Of a stretch of 64,000 bases of DNA, positions 27,195 through 34,935 are shown in pieces. Source of the stretch: Exiguobacterium sp. s122 (GTDB lineage Bacteria; Bacillota; Bacilli; Exiguobacteriales; Exiguobacteriaceae); the NCBI RefSeq assembly GCF_018618475.1, contig NZ_JACSMD010000002.1, positions 186,001-250,000 on the forward strand. Direction: 5' to 3'. The notes beneath the pieces are model-generated. The model did no database searches and was not told the DNA's origin. It saw nothing but the letters and a program-made list of their open reading frames with translations. The number at the start of each line of letters is the position of its first letter. Position 1 is the stretch's first letter. The translations under genes were made by a program, and so were the position numbers.

Positions 27195-28156
27195 CATGTC
27201 AATCGGTTTTTCGGTTCTTGTCCTTCAAGTACGTTCACAATTGCTTGACGGTTGAGCTCCATCATCGCGAGACGGGTCTTGATGGAGGCGCTACCGATAT
27301 GCGGCAACGTTGTCACGTTCGGGAGCGTCAAGAGCGGATGATTCATGTCAATCGGTTCTTTGGCGAACACATCAAGTCCGGCCGCCCAAATCCGCTTCTC
27401 GTACAACGCGTCATAGAGCGCATCTTCGTCGACGATCTCGCCTCGGGCGACGTTGATGAACACGGCCGTCGATTTCATTTTCGCCAACGCTTTCGCATCG
27501 ATGAGACCGCGCGTCTCTTCCGTGAGCGGGGCCAACACGACGACGAAATCGGATTCAGCGAGCAAATCATCGAGTTCCGCGTAAACAAACCCGTACATCG
27601 ATTCGGATTCATGCCGTCTTGTCCGATTATGGTACAGCACATCCATATTAAAGCCACGTGCACGGCGCGCCACCGCTTCACCGATACGCCCCATCCCAAT
27701 AATCCCGAGCTTCGCCTGATACAAGTCCATGCCGACATAGCCCATCGGCGTCCATGACTTCCACTCGCCGGCGCGAAGATCGCGCTCGGCCTCACCGAGT
27801 CGACGGGCTGTCATCATCATAAGGCCAAACGCTAAATCGGCCGTCGTCTCCGTCAACACGTCCGGTGTGTTCGTCACGATGATCCCGTTCGCTTTCGCCG
27901 CTTCGATGTCGATGTTGTTATAACCGACCGCCAAGTTCGAAATGACCTCGAGGTTCGGCGACTGCTCAATCAACTCACGGTCAATCGAGTCGCTCAACAT
28001 CGTCCACAACGCATGCGCCGTGCTCGCTTCCTCAAGCAAAACGTCTCGCGGCACACTGCTCGCCTCTTCGTCCCACATGCGGACCTCATACGTTTCGCGT
28101 AGCGGTGCCACAGCCTCTTCGGGCAGTCGTCTCGTAATGTAGATTCGTTTCTTCAT
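27194..28156 (-). CDS. D-isomer specific 2-hydroxyacid dehydrogenase (glyoxylate/hydroxypyruvate reductase type)
   Basis: A 320-residue NAD(P)H-dependent enzyme. Cofactor motif GIIGMGRIGEAVARRARGF (about residue 148), catalytic Arg in INVARGEIVDE (about 230), Glu in DVFAKEPIDM (about 260) and His in LPHIGSAS (about 280). It reduces 2-ketoacids such as glyoxylate or gluconate-type substrates; the exact one is not readable. AGAGGAG lies 8 bases before the ATG. It is 26 bases downstream of the GTPase pair on the same strand and may be read from the same message. Confidence 0.9.
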   Translation of the reverse strand: MKKRIYITRRLPEEAVAPLRETYEVRMWDEEASSVPRDVLLEEASTAHALWTMLSDSIDRELIEQSPNLEVISNLAVGYNNIDIEAAKANGIIVTNTPDVLTETTADLAFGLMMMTARRLGEAERDLRAGEWKSWTPMGYVGMDLYQAKLGIIGMGRIGEAVARRARGFNMDVLYHNRTRRHESESMYGFVYAELDDLLAESDFVVVLAPLTEETRGLIDAKALAKMKSTAVFINVARGEIVDEDALYDALYEKRIWAAGLDVFAKEPIDMNHPLLTLPNVTTLPHIGSASIKTRLAMMELNRQAIVNVLEGQEPKNRLT

Positions 28157-28182
28157 CTAATCGCTCCTCTGTTCTATTTGAT

Positions 28183-29325
28183 TCAGTCTTTCTTTTTCGT
28201 CACCGGGTTTTGGGCCATGAACTGTTCGAACAAGGAACCAAAATCACTGTTCAATAGCTGCTCGATCGTCTTCGACGAATCCATCGCGTTCCGATACGCG
28301 ACTTCGTTGATGGCGAGACCGATCGCCCACGTGATGCCCGATGCGACCGTCGCATTGATGACGCTCGCCGCCGCGTTCGCTCCCGGGAAAAATTTCATGA
28401 CGTTTAATAAAATCGTCTTCGAGAGCGCCCGCCCAATCTGAGGGATGACGGTGCTGCCAATCAACGCCCGGAGCATGTCATCGTTCGTCTTGACACCCCA
28501 ATAACGGAAGAGATGGACGCTCATCGTCACTTGAATCGGCGTCAAGGCGATGGCGTCAGCGAACGGAAGCGGCACCGCAGCCGCTGTCCCCGCGCTTGCC
28601 ACGTAGCCCGAGATGATGCGATTCGCTTTCTTCCGCTTCAGTTTGAGCATCTCCTCGCTCTCGGCATGGACTTCCATGAGTAGCCCTTCCTGAAGCGACT
28701 GGTCGAGCTGTTCGACCGACCAGGTTACGAGCCGCTCCCAGTCCAAATGGGCGCGCAACTCGGAATCATTCAACAACTCTGAAGCGACGCTCACTTGGAA
28801 CACCGCATCGTTCGCTACGACATCCTTCACTTCCTCACGTAGCGCTGCCAACTCATCAAAGTCGACTTGGTCAATTTGTGTGAAGACGACCGCGACCGAC
28901 GTCACGTCGTTCAAGCGTCGGATGAGCGCCTTGTCGAGCGGAGTGACCCGCTTCATCGAAGCGTTGATCGCGTACCAGACGAGGTGCATCTGTTCGGCTG
29001 CCCCTTTTGCGCCGGCCCGTTCGACGAACCCGATGACTTCATCCGCATACGCTTCTTGACGCGCACTGCCAATCTCATAGCCCTCACTATCGTATAGGAC
29101 AATGGCAACGTCTTCGCTTTTAAATTCATGGATGCCTCGCGTGACCGGTTCACCCGCGGCCACTTTCGTCAAATCACGACCGAAGACGTGATTGACGACC
29201 GAGCTCTTCCCCGAGCCGGTTGCCCCGGCGATTAAAATGTTCGGTTTTTTCACTTTGCCCCGTAAACGGTCAAGTTCTTCTTTCAAGTCGTACGTATCCA
29301 AGTTAAACGGTGCTTTTTTCTCCAT
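28183..29325 (-). CDS. membrane-associated GTPase with DUF697-like C-terminal region (second of pair)
   Basis: A 380-residue GTPase. G1 is GATGSGKSS (about residue 35), the G2 threonine is in GEPVTRG, G3 is DSEG, and the G4 position reads FTQID in place of NKxD. The C-terminal half has a charged helix (KLKRKKANRIISGYV) and hydrophobic stretches (GTAAAVPLPFADAIALTPIQ, AAASVINATVASGITWAIGL) like DUF697/YcjF-type membrane regions. AGGAGG precedes the ATG. It lies 12 bases after a second GTPase gene, with which it shares fold and G2 motif. Related to Era/dynamin-like small GTPases; function unknown. Confidence 0.75.
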   Translation of the reverse strand: MEKKAPFNLDTYDLKEELDRLRGKVKKPNILIAGATGSGKSSVVNHVFGRDLTKVAAGEPVTRGIHEFKSEDVAIVLYDSEGYEIGSARQEAYADEVIGFVERAGAKGAAEQMHLVWYAINASMKRVTPLDKALIRRLNDVTSVAVVFTQIDQVDFDELAALREEVKDVVANDAVFQVSVASELLNDSELRAHLDWERLVTWSVEQLDQSLQEGLLMEVHAESEEMLKLKRKKANRIISGYVASAGTAAAVPLPFADAIALTPIQVTMSVHLFRYWGVKTNDDMLRALIGSTVIPQIGRALSKTILLNVMKFFPGANAAASVINATVASGITWAIGLAINEVAYRNAMDSSKTIEQLLNSDFGSLFEQFMAQNPVTKKKD

Positions 29326-29337
29326 CTCGCTTCCTCC

Positions 29338-30456
29338 TCATTGACTGAGCGTTCGGCCGAGCCGACGCATCTCTTCTTCGAATCCACGGCGCACGTCGAA
29401 TTCAATCGTCTGTCTGACGACCTCGTACTGTTGATTGACGGCTTTTTTGATGCCGCGCTCGGCCGTCCGCCGTTTAAACGCCCAATAGATGAAGTGTACG
29501 CCCGGAATCATGCCAAGCACCATCTTTCGAATCGTCCGCTTGAACGAATAGTCGAAGCCGAGCTCGACCCGGCGCGTCTTGAAGACGAGGTCGGATGGGG
29601 CGCCGACGAGCGGATACCGTTCCATCAGTTGGATGTAGTGACGAATACCTTCTGCCATCGCCTCTTCCGTCGTCTCCGCGGCCGCTTCGAGCGTGGCTTC
29701 CAAATCTTTTTCGATTTGACGTGCCTTCCAGCTAATCATCGCCTGCGGGGTGAAGATGCGGATTGATTCGGCGACGCGATGGCTACGGTCCCGCCATGCC
29801 TCGAGTTCACCGAGTAGATGATTCGTCAAATTGAGCGGGAGTTTCCGCTCGACGTCCTGCCATAAGTTCACTCGATTTCTCATCCAGACGGCATCGTAAC
29901 CGAGTCGCGGGACGAGTTGACCGCTCAGTAGCTTCTTCTCGACGCTATTGACCCGTATCATCGCCTCGCGTGGAATATTGAGCTCACGCATGAGGACAGC
30001 CTCCATCGCTTCCGCCTTCTCGACGTTCATGGCGCTGTCCGGGTTATAGTTCGTCAAGATAATCGTCACGTTGCTCTCTTTCTCGTAGAGCGGTCTTAAG
30101 ATGGAGTCAATCTCGTACGCCTCGACACGGCCCGAGTTAATCGACAGTAAATAATAAATCGTGTGGAACCAATCGGCGATATCAAGCGCCCCTTCCCGCT
30201 CGTTGACGACAGCGAGCACCGCGTCGTGCCACTCGTCCGAGCGATCGGCCTCGAGCCCCCACGTATCAAAGAAGCGAAACAGGATGCCACGTTCAAGGTC
30301 ATAATATTCATATTCGTGCAATCCTTCGGCCGTCACCGGGCTGCCTGCTCGCGACGCCGCGATGTCCCGGCCGTAAATATAGTTCAAAAAAGCACTCTTC
30401 CCGACGCCGGTCTTGCCGGCTATCAAAATGTTCGAGACAAGCCCCGAATTGTCCAT
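29338..30456 (-). CDS. dynamin/IRG-like GTPase (first of pair)
   Basis: A 372-residue GTPase. G1 is GKTGVGKSA (about residue 15), the G2 threonine is in GSPVTAEG, G3 is DTWG, and the G4 position is TNYNPD with no lysine. A helical region follows (IEKDLEATLEAAAETTEEAM), then a hydrophobic stretch MVLGMIPGVHFIYWAFK (about 315-331) and a charged C-terminal helix. GGGGGA lies before the ATG at 30456. The related GTPase starts 12 bases downstream. The unequal G4 motifs and C-terminal parts suggest a working pair, not a simple duplicate; what they do is unknown. Confidence 0.7.
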   Translation of the reverse strand: MDNSGLVSNILIAGKTGVGKSAFLNYIYGRDIAASRAGSPVTAEGLHEYEYYDLERGILFRFFDTWGLEADRSDEWHDAVLAVVNEREGALDIADWFHTIYYLLSINSGRVEAYEIDSILRPLYEKESNVTIILTNYNPDSAMNVEKAEAMEAVLMRELNIPREAMIRVNSVEKKLLSGQLVPRLGYDAVWMRNRVNLWQDVERKLPLNLTNHLLGELEAWRDRSHRVAESIRIFTPQAMISWKARQIEKDLEATLEAAAETTEEAMAEGIRHYIQLMERYPLVGAPSDLVFKTRRVELGFDYSFKRTIRKMVLGMIPGVHFIYWAFKRRTAERGIKKAVNQQYEVVRQTIEFDVRRGFEEEMRRLGRTLSQ

Positions 30457-30537
30457 ATGGTTCCCCCTGCATTCGTCGTATAATAACCATTATACTAAAT
30501 GGACGGTTTCGAAACGTCCGACGGAAGGATGAGCCCG

Positions 30538-30924
30538 ATGTTGCATCATGTCGAATTGTACGTCTCTGATTTGAAAAAGAGTCTGACCGCTTGGGACTGG
30601 CTCCTCACCGAACTCGGTTACACGCTGTATCAACAGTGGGACCAAGGACAAAGCTATCGGTTTGGAGAAACGTATCTCGTCTTTGTCCAGACGGAGACCG
30701 CGCACCTTGAACCACCGTACCATCGGAAAAAGACTGGCTTGAACCACCTTGCTTTTCATGCCGATTCATTGGAACAGCTCGAGCGACTGCGCTCACAACT
30801 GGCTCAGCATGGATTTATGGAACTATACGCCGACCGTTTTCCCTACGCCGGCGGACCGAATTACATCGCGCTTTATTTCGAAGATCCAGACCGGATGAAA
30901 GTCGAACTCGTGGCGACGATGTGA
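30538..30924 (+). CDS. VOC family (glyoxalase/bleomycin-resistance) protein
   Basis: A 128-residue metalloenzyme-fold protein of the VOC superfamily. The pattern MLHHVELYVSDLKKS at the start, GLNHLAFHAD in the middle and IALYFEDPDRMKVELV at the end gives the His, His, Glu metal set. Substrate unknown: VOC proteins include glyoxalase I and antibiotic-binding proteins. GGAAGG lies 9 bases before the ATG at 30538. A TATACT at 30491-30496 may be its -10 box. Single gene, divergent from the GTPase pair. Confidence 0.8.
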   Translation: MLHHVELYVSDLKKSLTAWDWLLTELGYTLYQQWDQGQSYRFGETYLVFVQTETAHLEPPYHRKKTGLNHLAFHADSLEQLERLRSQLAQHGFMELYADRFPYAGGPNYIALYFEDPDRMKVELVATM

Positions 30925-30945
30925 ACAGTTCATGTCATCCTCATA

Positions 30946-30973
30946 AAAGTTTGTGAAAACAATTGCAAACTTT
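30946..30973 (+). promoter_or_regulatory. inverted repeat upstream of the formate/nitrite transporter
   Basis: AAAGTTTG (30946-30953) and CAAACTTT (30966-30973) form a perfect 8-bp inverted repeat. The middle, TTGTGAAAACAATTGCAA, resembles Rex/Fnr operators (left half exact, right half partial) and also a cre (TGAAAACAATTGCA). It is 45 bases before the start codon, so it may be an operator or part of the leader RNA. Confidence 0.45.
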
Positions 30974-30978
30974 AAGAA

Positions 30979-31010
30979 GACCTCCTAGACTTGAAGTGTC
31001 TAAGGAGGTC
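30979..31010 (+). promoter_or_regulatory. leader hairpin that buries the ribosome binding site of the FNT gene
   Basis: GACCTCCTAGAC (30979-30990) pairs with GTCTAAGGAGGTC (30998-31010) over 12 bp with one bulged A and a 7-base loop. The 3' arm contains the whole ribosome binding site AAGGAGGT; the ATG is 8 bases further. No T run follows, so it is not a terminator. The fold should block translation unless opened. Confidence 0.7.
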
Positions 31011-31017
31011 GTTTCAA

Positions 31018-31815
31018 ATGGAAAAACAAGTCGTCGATTATATGGAGGAAGCCGCGCATAAAAAAGCGACACTGTTGCGTCACGCGTTCGGACAGTATGT
31101 GTTACGCTCCATCATCGCCGGATTTTTAATTGGAGTTGGGGTCGTCTTCGCGTTCTCGGTCGGCAACATGTTCATCGAGGTGCCGGGCACGATGCTGTTT
31201 GCCGGGATGAGTTTCTCGGTCGCGCTCGTCTTTATCGTTTGGATGGGTGGCGAACTGTTCACGAGCAATACGATGTACGCATATACCGGGGCGAAACGAC
31301 ACCGCATCTCATGGCGTGAGCTATTCGCCGTCTGGGGAGTCAGTTGGGTCGGCAATTTGGTCGGTGCACTCCTTCTCGTCAGTCTCGTCGTCGGTGCCCA
31401 CAGCATGGGCGAGGTCGGAAGCGACCACCTTTTGGCCGTTGTCGCCGCAAAAAAGATGGGAACCGATGCATTCGCCATCTTCTTAAAAGGAATCCTTTGC
31501 AACGTGCTCGTCTGCATCGCCATCTTCATGCCGTTGAAAACAAAAAATGACGTCGCCAAAATCATGTTGACGATGTTACCGGTCGTCGCCTTTTTCGCAG
31601 CCGGGTTCGAGCACTCGATCGCCAACATGGGCATTTTCGCACTCGCCTTGCATTACGCGCCCTCTGAGACGATTAACCTCGGGTTTGCCCTCAACAACTT
31701 GTTGTTCGCCACACTCGGTAACATCGTCGGCGGTGCCTTGTTCGTCGCGGCAACGTATCTCCATTTGAACGCACAAACCTCGACGAACGTCGAATCGATT
31801 CGGCAGAACGCATAA
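31018..31815 (+). CDS. formate/nitrite transporter (FNT) family protein
   Basis: A 265-residue membrane channel/transporter with six helices, FNT family (FocA/NirC/YrhG). Signatures are AGFLIGVGVVFAFSVG near the N terminus, the Omega-loop region with GELFTSNTMYAY (about 80), WVGNLVGALLL, and the half-repeat GILCNVLVCIAIFM and GFEHSIANMGIFAL (about 195). It passes formate, nitrite or a similar small anion. The ATG at 31018 has AAGGAGGT, held in a strong hairpin. No pyruvate-formate lyase or nitrite reductase gene is adjacent, so the anion cannot be deduced from context. Confidence 0.9.
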   Translation: MEKQVVDYMEEAAHKKATLLRHAFGQYVLRSIIAGFLIGVGVVFAFSVGNMFIEVPGTMLFAGMSFSVALVFIVWMGGELFTSNTMYAYTGAKRHRISWRELFAVWGVSWVGNLVGALLLVSLVVGAHSMGEVGSDHLLAVVAAKKMGTDAFAIFLKGILCNVLVCIAIFMPLKTKNDVAKIMLTMLPVVAFFAAGFEHSIANMGIFALALHYAPSETINLGFALNNLLFATLGNIVGGALFVAATYLHLNAQTSTNVESIRQNA

Positions 31816-31817
31816 AG

Positions 31818-31846
31818 ACAGGGGCCCCGATGCGCAGGGCCCCTGT
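31818..31846. terminator. hairpin between the FNT gene and the AGCS symporter
   Basis: ACAGGGGCCC and GGGCCCCTGT form a 10-bp GC-rich stem; the T run is short in both directions (TTGTTG plus, TCTTTATG minus). Confidence 0.7.
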
Positions 31847-31857
31847 TGTTGCATGGT

Positions 31858-33330
31858 TTATGATTTTGAAGAATCGGCAGCTGCCGCTTGAACGGCACCT
31901 TGTGCGACTTCTTCCTCTTCGACGTCCCAGCATTCCGTGTTCTCGATTCCGAGTTTACGGGCTGAGAAGCGTGGGTTGAGTCCTTGTGCACGCTGCTCTT
32001 CGTAGTCGCGAAGTACTTTGAAGGCAACACCACCAAGAAGGATGATGGCTGCCAAGTTGATGAGTGTCATCCCCGCCATGAACAAGTCAGCGAGGCTCCA
32101 GACGAATCCAAGACTTGCGACCGATCCGATGAAGACGAAGCCCATAGTGAGAAGGCGGAAACCGAACACTGCCGCTTTGCTCTTCTTGATGAACTCGATG
32201 TTCGTTTCACCGTAGTAGTAGCTACCGACAATCGAGCTGAAAGCGAACAGGAGAACGCTGACGGCGATGAAGGCTGGTGCCCATGATCCGATTTGCTCAG
32301 CTAACGCGTTTTGGAGAAGTGCGATACCTTCCCCATTCCCTGCAGCATAGCTGTCTGAGAGAAGGACGATGGCAGCAGTGGCTGTACAAACGATCAACGT
32401 ATCCAAGAAGACACCGAGTGTTTGCATGAAACCTTGTTTCGCAGGGTGCGAAACTTCCGCAGTCGCTGCGGCGTTTGGAGCAGAACCCATACCTGCTTCG
32501 TTCGAGAAGAGACCACGACGTACACCCATCATGATCGCCGCACCTACCGAGCCACCGAACGCTTGCTCGAGGCCGAACGCGCTTTGGAAGATCATGCCGA
32601 TGACCGCTGGCATTTGTGCGATGTTCACGACAACGACGTAAAGTGCGATTGCCAAGTAGAGAACAGCCATGATTGGGACGACGATCGCCGAGAAGTTAGC
32701 GACACGTTGTACACCACCGAAGATGACGAGTCCTGTCAAGACGACGAGGATGACACCGCCGATTGCAGCTTCAAGACCGAACGCGTTGTCAAACGCCGCT
32801 GCGATCGTGTTCGATTGTACCGAGTTGAAGATGAGACCGAACGTGAACGCGATCAAGACCGCGAAGACGATACCGAGAACACGGTTGTTCAAGCCTTTTT
32901 CGATGTAGTAGGCTGGACCGCCGCGGTAAGCGACGTCATCTTTTACTTTATATACTTGCGCGAGCGTGCTCTCAATCATCGCTGTCGCGCCACCGAGGAG
33001 GGCCACGATCCACATCCAGAAGACGGCACCTGGTCCACCGAGAGTGATGGCGACTGTGACACCGGCCAAGTTCCCTGTACCGATTCGTGTCGCTGCTCCG
33101 ATGAAGAACGATTTCGCTGAACTAATTCCTTTTCCGTCTTTTGTGAGTGTGACGTCCGACTTGTCATTGACGACACGGAACATTTCTTTTAAGTAACGGA
33201 ACTGCATAAATCGTGTTTTGACCGTGAAGTAAATCCCGGCTCCGACAAGCGCGACGATCAACACGTACGTCCACAAGATGTTGTTTAAAAAGTCGACGCT
33301 TCCTTGCAATAAGTTTTGTACGGCTTCCAT
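31858..33330 (-). CDS. sodium:alanine/glycine symporter, AGCS family
   Basis: A 490-residue membrane protein with about ten helices. AGCS signatures include GAATRIGTGNLAGVTVAI (about 85), GGPAYYIEKGLNNR (about 140) and ANFSAIVVPIMA (about 215), plus LFSNEAGMGSAPNAAAT (about 275). It imports alanine or glycine with Na+. A long soluble C-terminal tail is acidic. GGGAGG lies 8 bases before the ATG. Promoter at 33395-33422 and a possible cre 160 bases upstream. Substrate choice (alanine or glutamine) not certain. Confidence 0.92.
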   Translation of the reverse strand: MEAVQNLLQGSVDFLNNILWTYVLIVALVGAGIYFTVKTRFMQFRYLKEMFRVVNDKSDVTLTKDGKGISSAKSFFIGAATRIGTGNLAGVTVAITLGGPGAVFWMWIVALLGGATAMIESTLAQVYKVKDDVAYRGGPAYYIEKGLNNRVLGIVFAVLIAFTFGLIFNSVQSNTIAAAFDNAFGLEAAIGGVILVVLTGLVIFGGVQRVANFSAIVVPIMAVLYLAIALYVVVVNIAQMPAVIGMIFQSAFGLEQAFGGSVGAAIMMGVRRGLFSNEAGMGSAPNAAATAEVSHPAKQGFMQTLGVFLDTLIVCTATAAIVLLSDSYAAGNGEGIALLQNALAEQIGSWAPAFIAVSVLLFAFSSIVGSYYYGETNIEFIKKSKAAVFGFRLLTMGFVFIGSVASLGFVWSLADLFMAGMTLINLAAIILLGGVAFKVLRDYEEQRAQGLNPRFSARKLGIENTECWDVEEEEVAQGAVQAAAADSSKS

Positions 33331-33394
33331 GAATAAGTTCCTCCCTGTTGTGTAAATCTGAAGTTGTTAAGATTTTTATAATGTCTTGTTTTGA

Positions 33395-33422
33395 ATTATA
33401 CAAAGATTCTGACAATTAGCAA
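33395..33422 (-). promoter_or_regulatory. sigma-A promoter of the AGCS symporter
   Basis: Minus-strand TTGCTA (33417-33422) and TATAAT (33395-33400), 16-base spacing. Confidence 0.75.
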
Positions 33423-33738
33423 TAATTTTTTTACAGGTCGGTTCACATAAAATTCACACAAGTTTCGACATAAATCCTGAAAAAACGACACTTAAAGCGC
33501 TTTCATAACATTTTAAATGAATCATTAAATCTATATTTCCTAATTTATTTATGATGTTTTCATTCAACTTCTTTCATATTATTCGTTTTATAAATAGATT
33601 GGTTTGTGAATATGATTGCTATTCTATCAATATTTCCCGATTCACGAATGAATTCCGACCTACCAGGTAATAAATAGTTATAGGTGCACACCTTCTCCCA
33701 CATCACGTTCAGTCATCACGAAGAAAGAAGGGAATGAG
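33423..33738. other. AT-rich intergenic island between AGCS and a secreted-protein gene
   Basis: Divergent control region with marked AT richness (TTTATTTATGATG, TTATTCGTTTTATAAATAG). It holds a cre-like site at 33492-33505 and must hold the plus-strand promoter for the gene at 33739, which I could not pick with confidence. No open frame with a ribosome binding site. Confidence 0.5.
33492..33505 (-). promoter_or_regulatory. cre-like site between AGCS and the secreted-protein gene
   Basis: Minus-strand TGAAAGCGCTTTAA fits TGWAANCGNTNWCA at all but one fixed position and is palindromic. It could serve either divergent gene. Confidence 0.55.
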
Positions 33739-34716
33739 ATGAAGAAACATCGAAAATGGTGGTCACTCTTGTTCGTGCTCATGTTCGTGCTGTCGCTGTT
33801 GCCAATGAAAGGAGTAGTCGCGGAAGAGAGTAGCAAGCAGTGGTGTGTGTCGACGACGTCGAGTAAAACGATTTTCGCGGGACAAAATACCCCAATTGGT
33901 ACGGTCGATTTCGAGTTTGTCTCTGGCGGGCTTAAAATCGTCATTGATTTAAATGAGGGCATACAGCTAAAAGATGATCCTGAGAACATTAAAATTGATT
34001 TTCGTTTAGTTACAGGGTCGCTTGAACGCTTGCAACCTGGACAATACGACTTTAAAACGTATTCGAACAGCGACCCGACGCATCTGCTCATCCCATACGC
34101 AGATCTCGCCTCCTACCTCGGAGTCCCTGTATCGACACTCTTGTCTGACGGTTTCCAATTCAATGTTTTTGTTCACTTGGATACAATTGTGAATGAGAAA
34201 AACGAGACTGCGTATGCCGGGGACGATCCAGGACTTGACCCTTGGGTGCGCTACGTCACGTTGACGGTCAAAGAGTGTACACCGCCACCACCAATGGACG
34301 ACTATGACGTGTATACACTCGGTTGCTGGAAAAACATCTTCAACTTCGAAAAAGTGACATTCTCTTACGGCACCGTTTTGAAAATCAATGGCGTCTCATA
34401 CGATGTGTCGAAACTGTCAGACCGTCAAGCACTCTCCATTCTTTTGAATCCGTCTTCGAAATCGATGACAGAAGAGAAGCGGTTGATTATGCAATTGACG
34501 GCAGCTAAAATCAACGTTCTCTTGAACGACGCGGATTTCAAAGACCTAAACCTTGTCTATAAAGACAGTGGGGTCGAGGTCGGCTTGACTGTCGGTCAAT
34601 TGATTGCTGGCGCGGACGCAGCACTTGCAAGTAAAAACATCGACCAAATGAAGTACTACCAAAAACTGCTCGATGACTTCAACAACGGGCTTTTCGTTGG
34701 GACGTCGCATGACTGA
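33739..34716 (+). CDS. secreted protein with a divergent YWKTH-like C-terminal domain
   Basis: A 325-residue exported protein. A signal peptide covers about 1-29 (KWWSLLFVLMFVLSLLPMKG). Residues 35-175 look like an all-beta domain; a PPPP linker precedes DDYDVYTLGCWKNIFNF. The end (LTAAKINVLL and DDFNNG) resembles the extracellular domain usually written YWKTHP...QLIAAKLN...NNG, with Cys in place of Tyr. No LPxTG, LysM or transmembrane anchor is visible. AGAAGGGAATGAG precedes the ATG. Function unknown; a surface or matrix role is only inferred. Confidence 0.65.
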   Translation: MKKHRKWWSLLFVLMFVLSLLPMKGVVAEESSKQWCVSTTSSKTIFAGQNTPIGTVDFEFVSGGLKIVIDLNEGIQLKDDPENIKIDFRLVTGSLERLQPGQYDFKTYSNSDPTHLLIPYADLASYLGVPVSTLLSDGFQFNVFVHLDTIVNEKNETAYAGDDPGLDPWVRYVTLTVKECTPPPPMDDYDVYTLGCWKNIFNFEKVTFSYGTVLKINGVSYDVSKLSDRQALSILLNPSSKSMTEEKRLIMQLTAAKINVLLNDADFKDLNLVYKDSGVEVGLTVGQLIAGADAALASKNIDQMKYYQKLLDDFNNGLFVGTSHD

Positions 34717-34735
34717 ACACGTGTGAACGAAGGAA

Positions 34736-34768
34736 AAAGGCAGTCGCTCGAATGAGCGGCTGCCTTTT
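34736..34768. terminator. bidirectional terminator after the secreted-protein gene
   Basis: AAAGGCAGTCGCTC and GAGCGGCTGCCTTTT stem with GAAT-type loop. The last three bases overlap the stop of the convergent 55-residue gene. Confidence 0.88.
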
Positions 34769-34934
34769 AGATGCCTGTCCGTTTCTTCTGGTTGTTCGGC
34801 TTCTTCGTCAACTGGTTCGTCAACGGCTTCTGCTTCGTCCCATGAAGGCCTGTTGGCACTTTCGTCTGACTTTGTTTCTTCTCGGCGAGCTTTTGTTTCA
34901 TCGCCTCTTGAAAACTCATTTTCTTTTCACTCAT
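34767..34934 (-). CDS. 55-residue basic protein coupled to ywbE
   Basis: Small gene: ATG at 34934, one base after the ywbE stop; GGAGGTGA at the end of ywbE serves as the ribosome binding site. The product starts MSEKKMSFQEAMKQKLAEKK, has a Lys/Gln/Asn-rich middle and ends KKRTGI. About a quarter of the residues are lysine, there is no cysteine, and the N-terminal half is an amphipathic helix. The frame ends in the shared terminator. I do not recognise a family; the coupling suggests a role with YwbE, perhaps with RNA or the ribosome. Confidence 0.65.
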   Translation of the reverse strand: MSEKKMSFQEAMKQKLAEKKQSQTKVPTGLHGTKQKPLTNQLTKKPNNQKKRTGI

Positions 34935-34935
34935 G

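Noticed and set aside
27194-30456. GTPase pair plus dehydrogenase as one defence island
   Set aside because: No phage, integrase or recombinase signs, base composition like the neighbours, and the dehydrogenase looks metabolic. The GTPase pair is kept as a finding without a defence claim.
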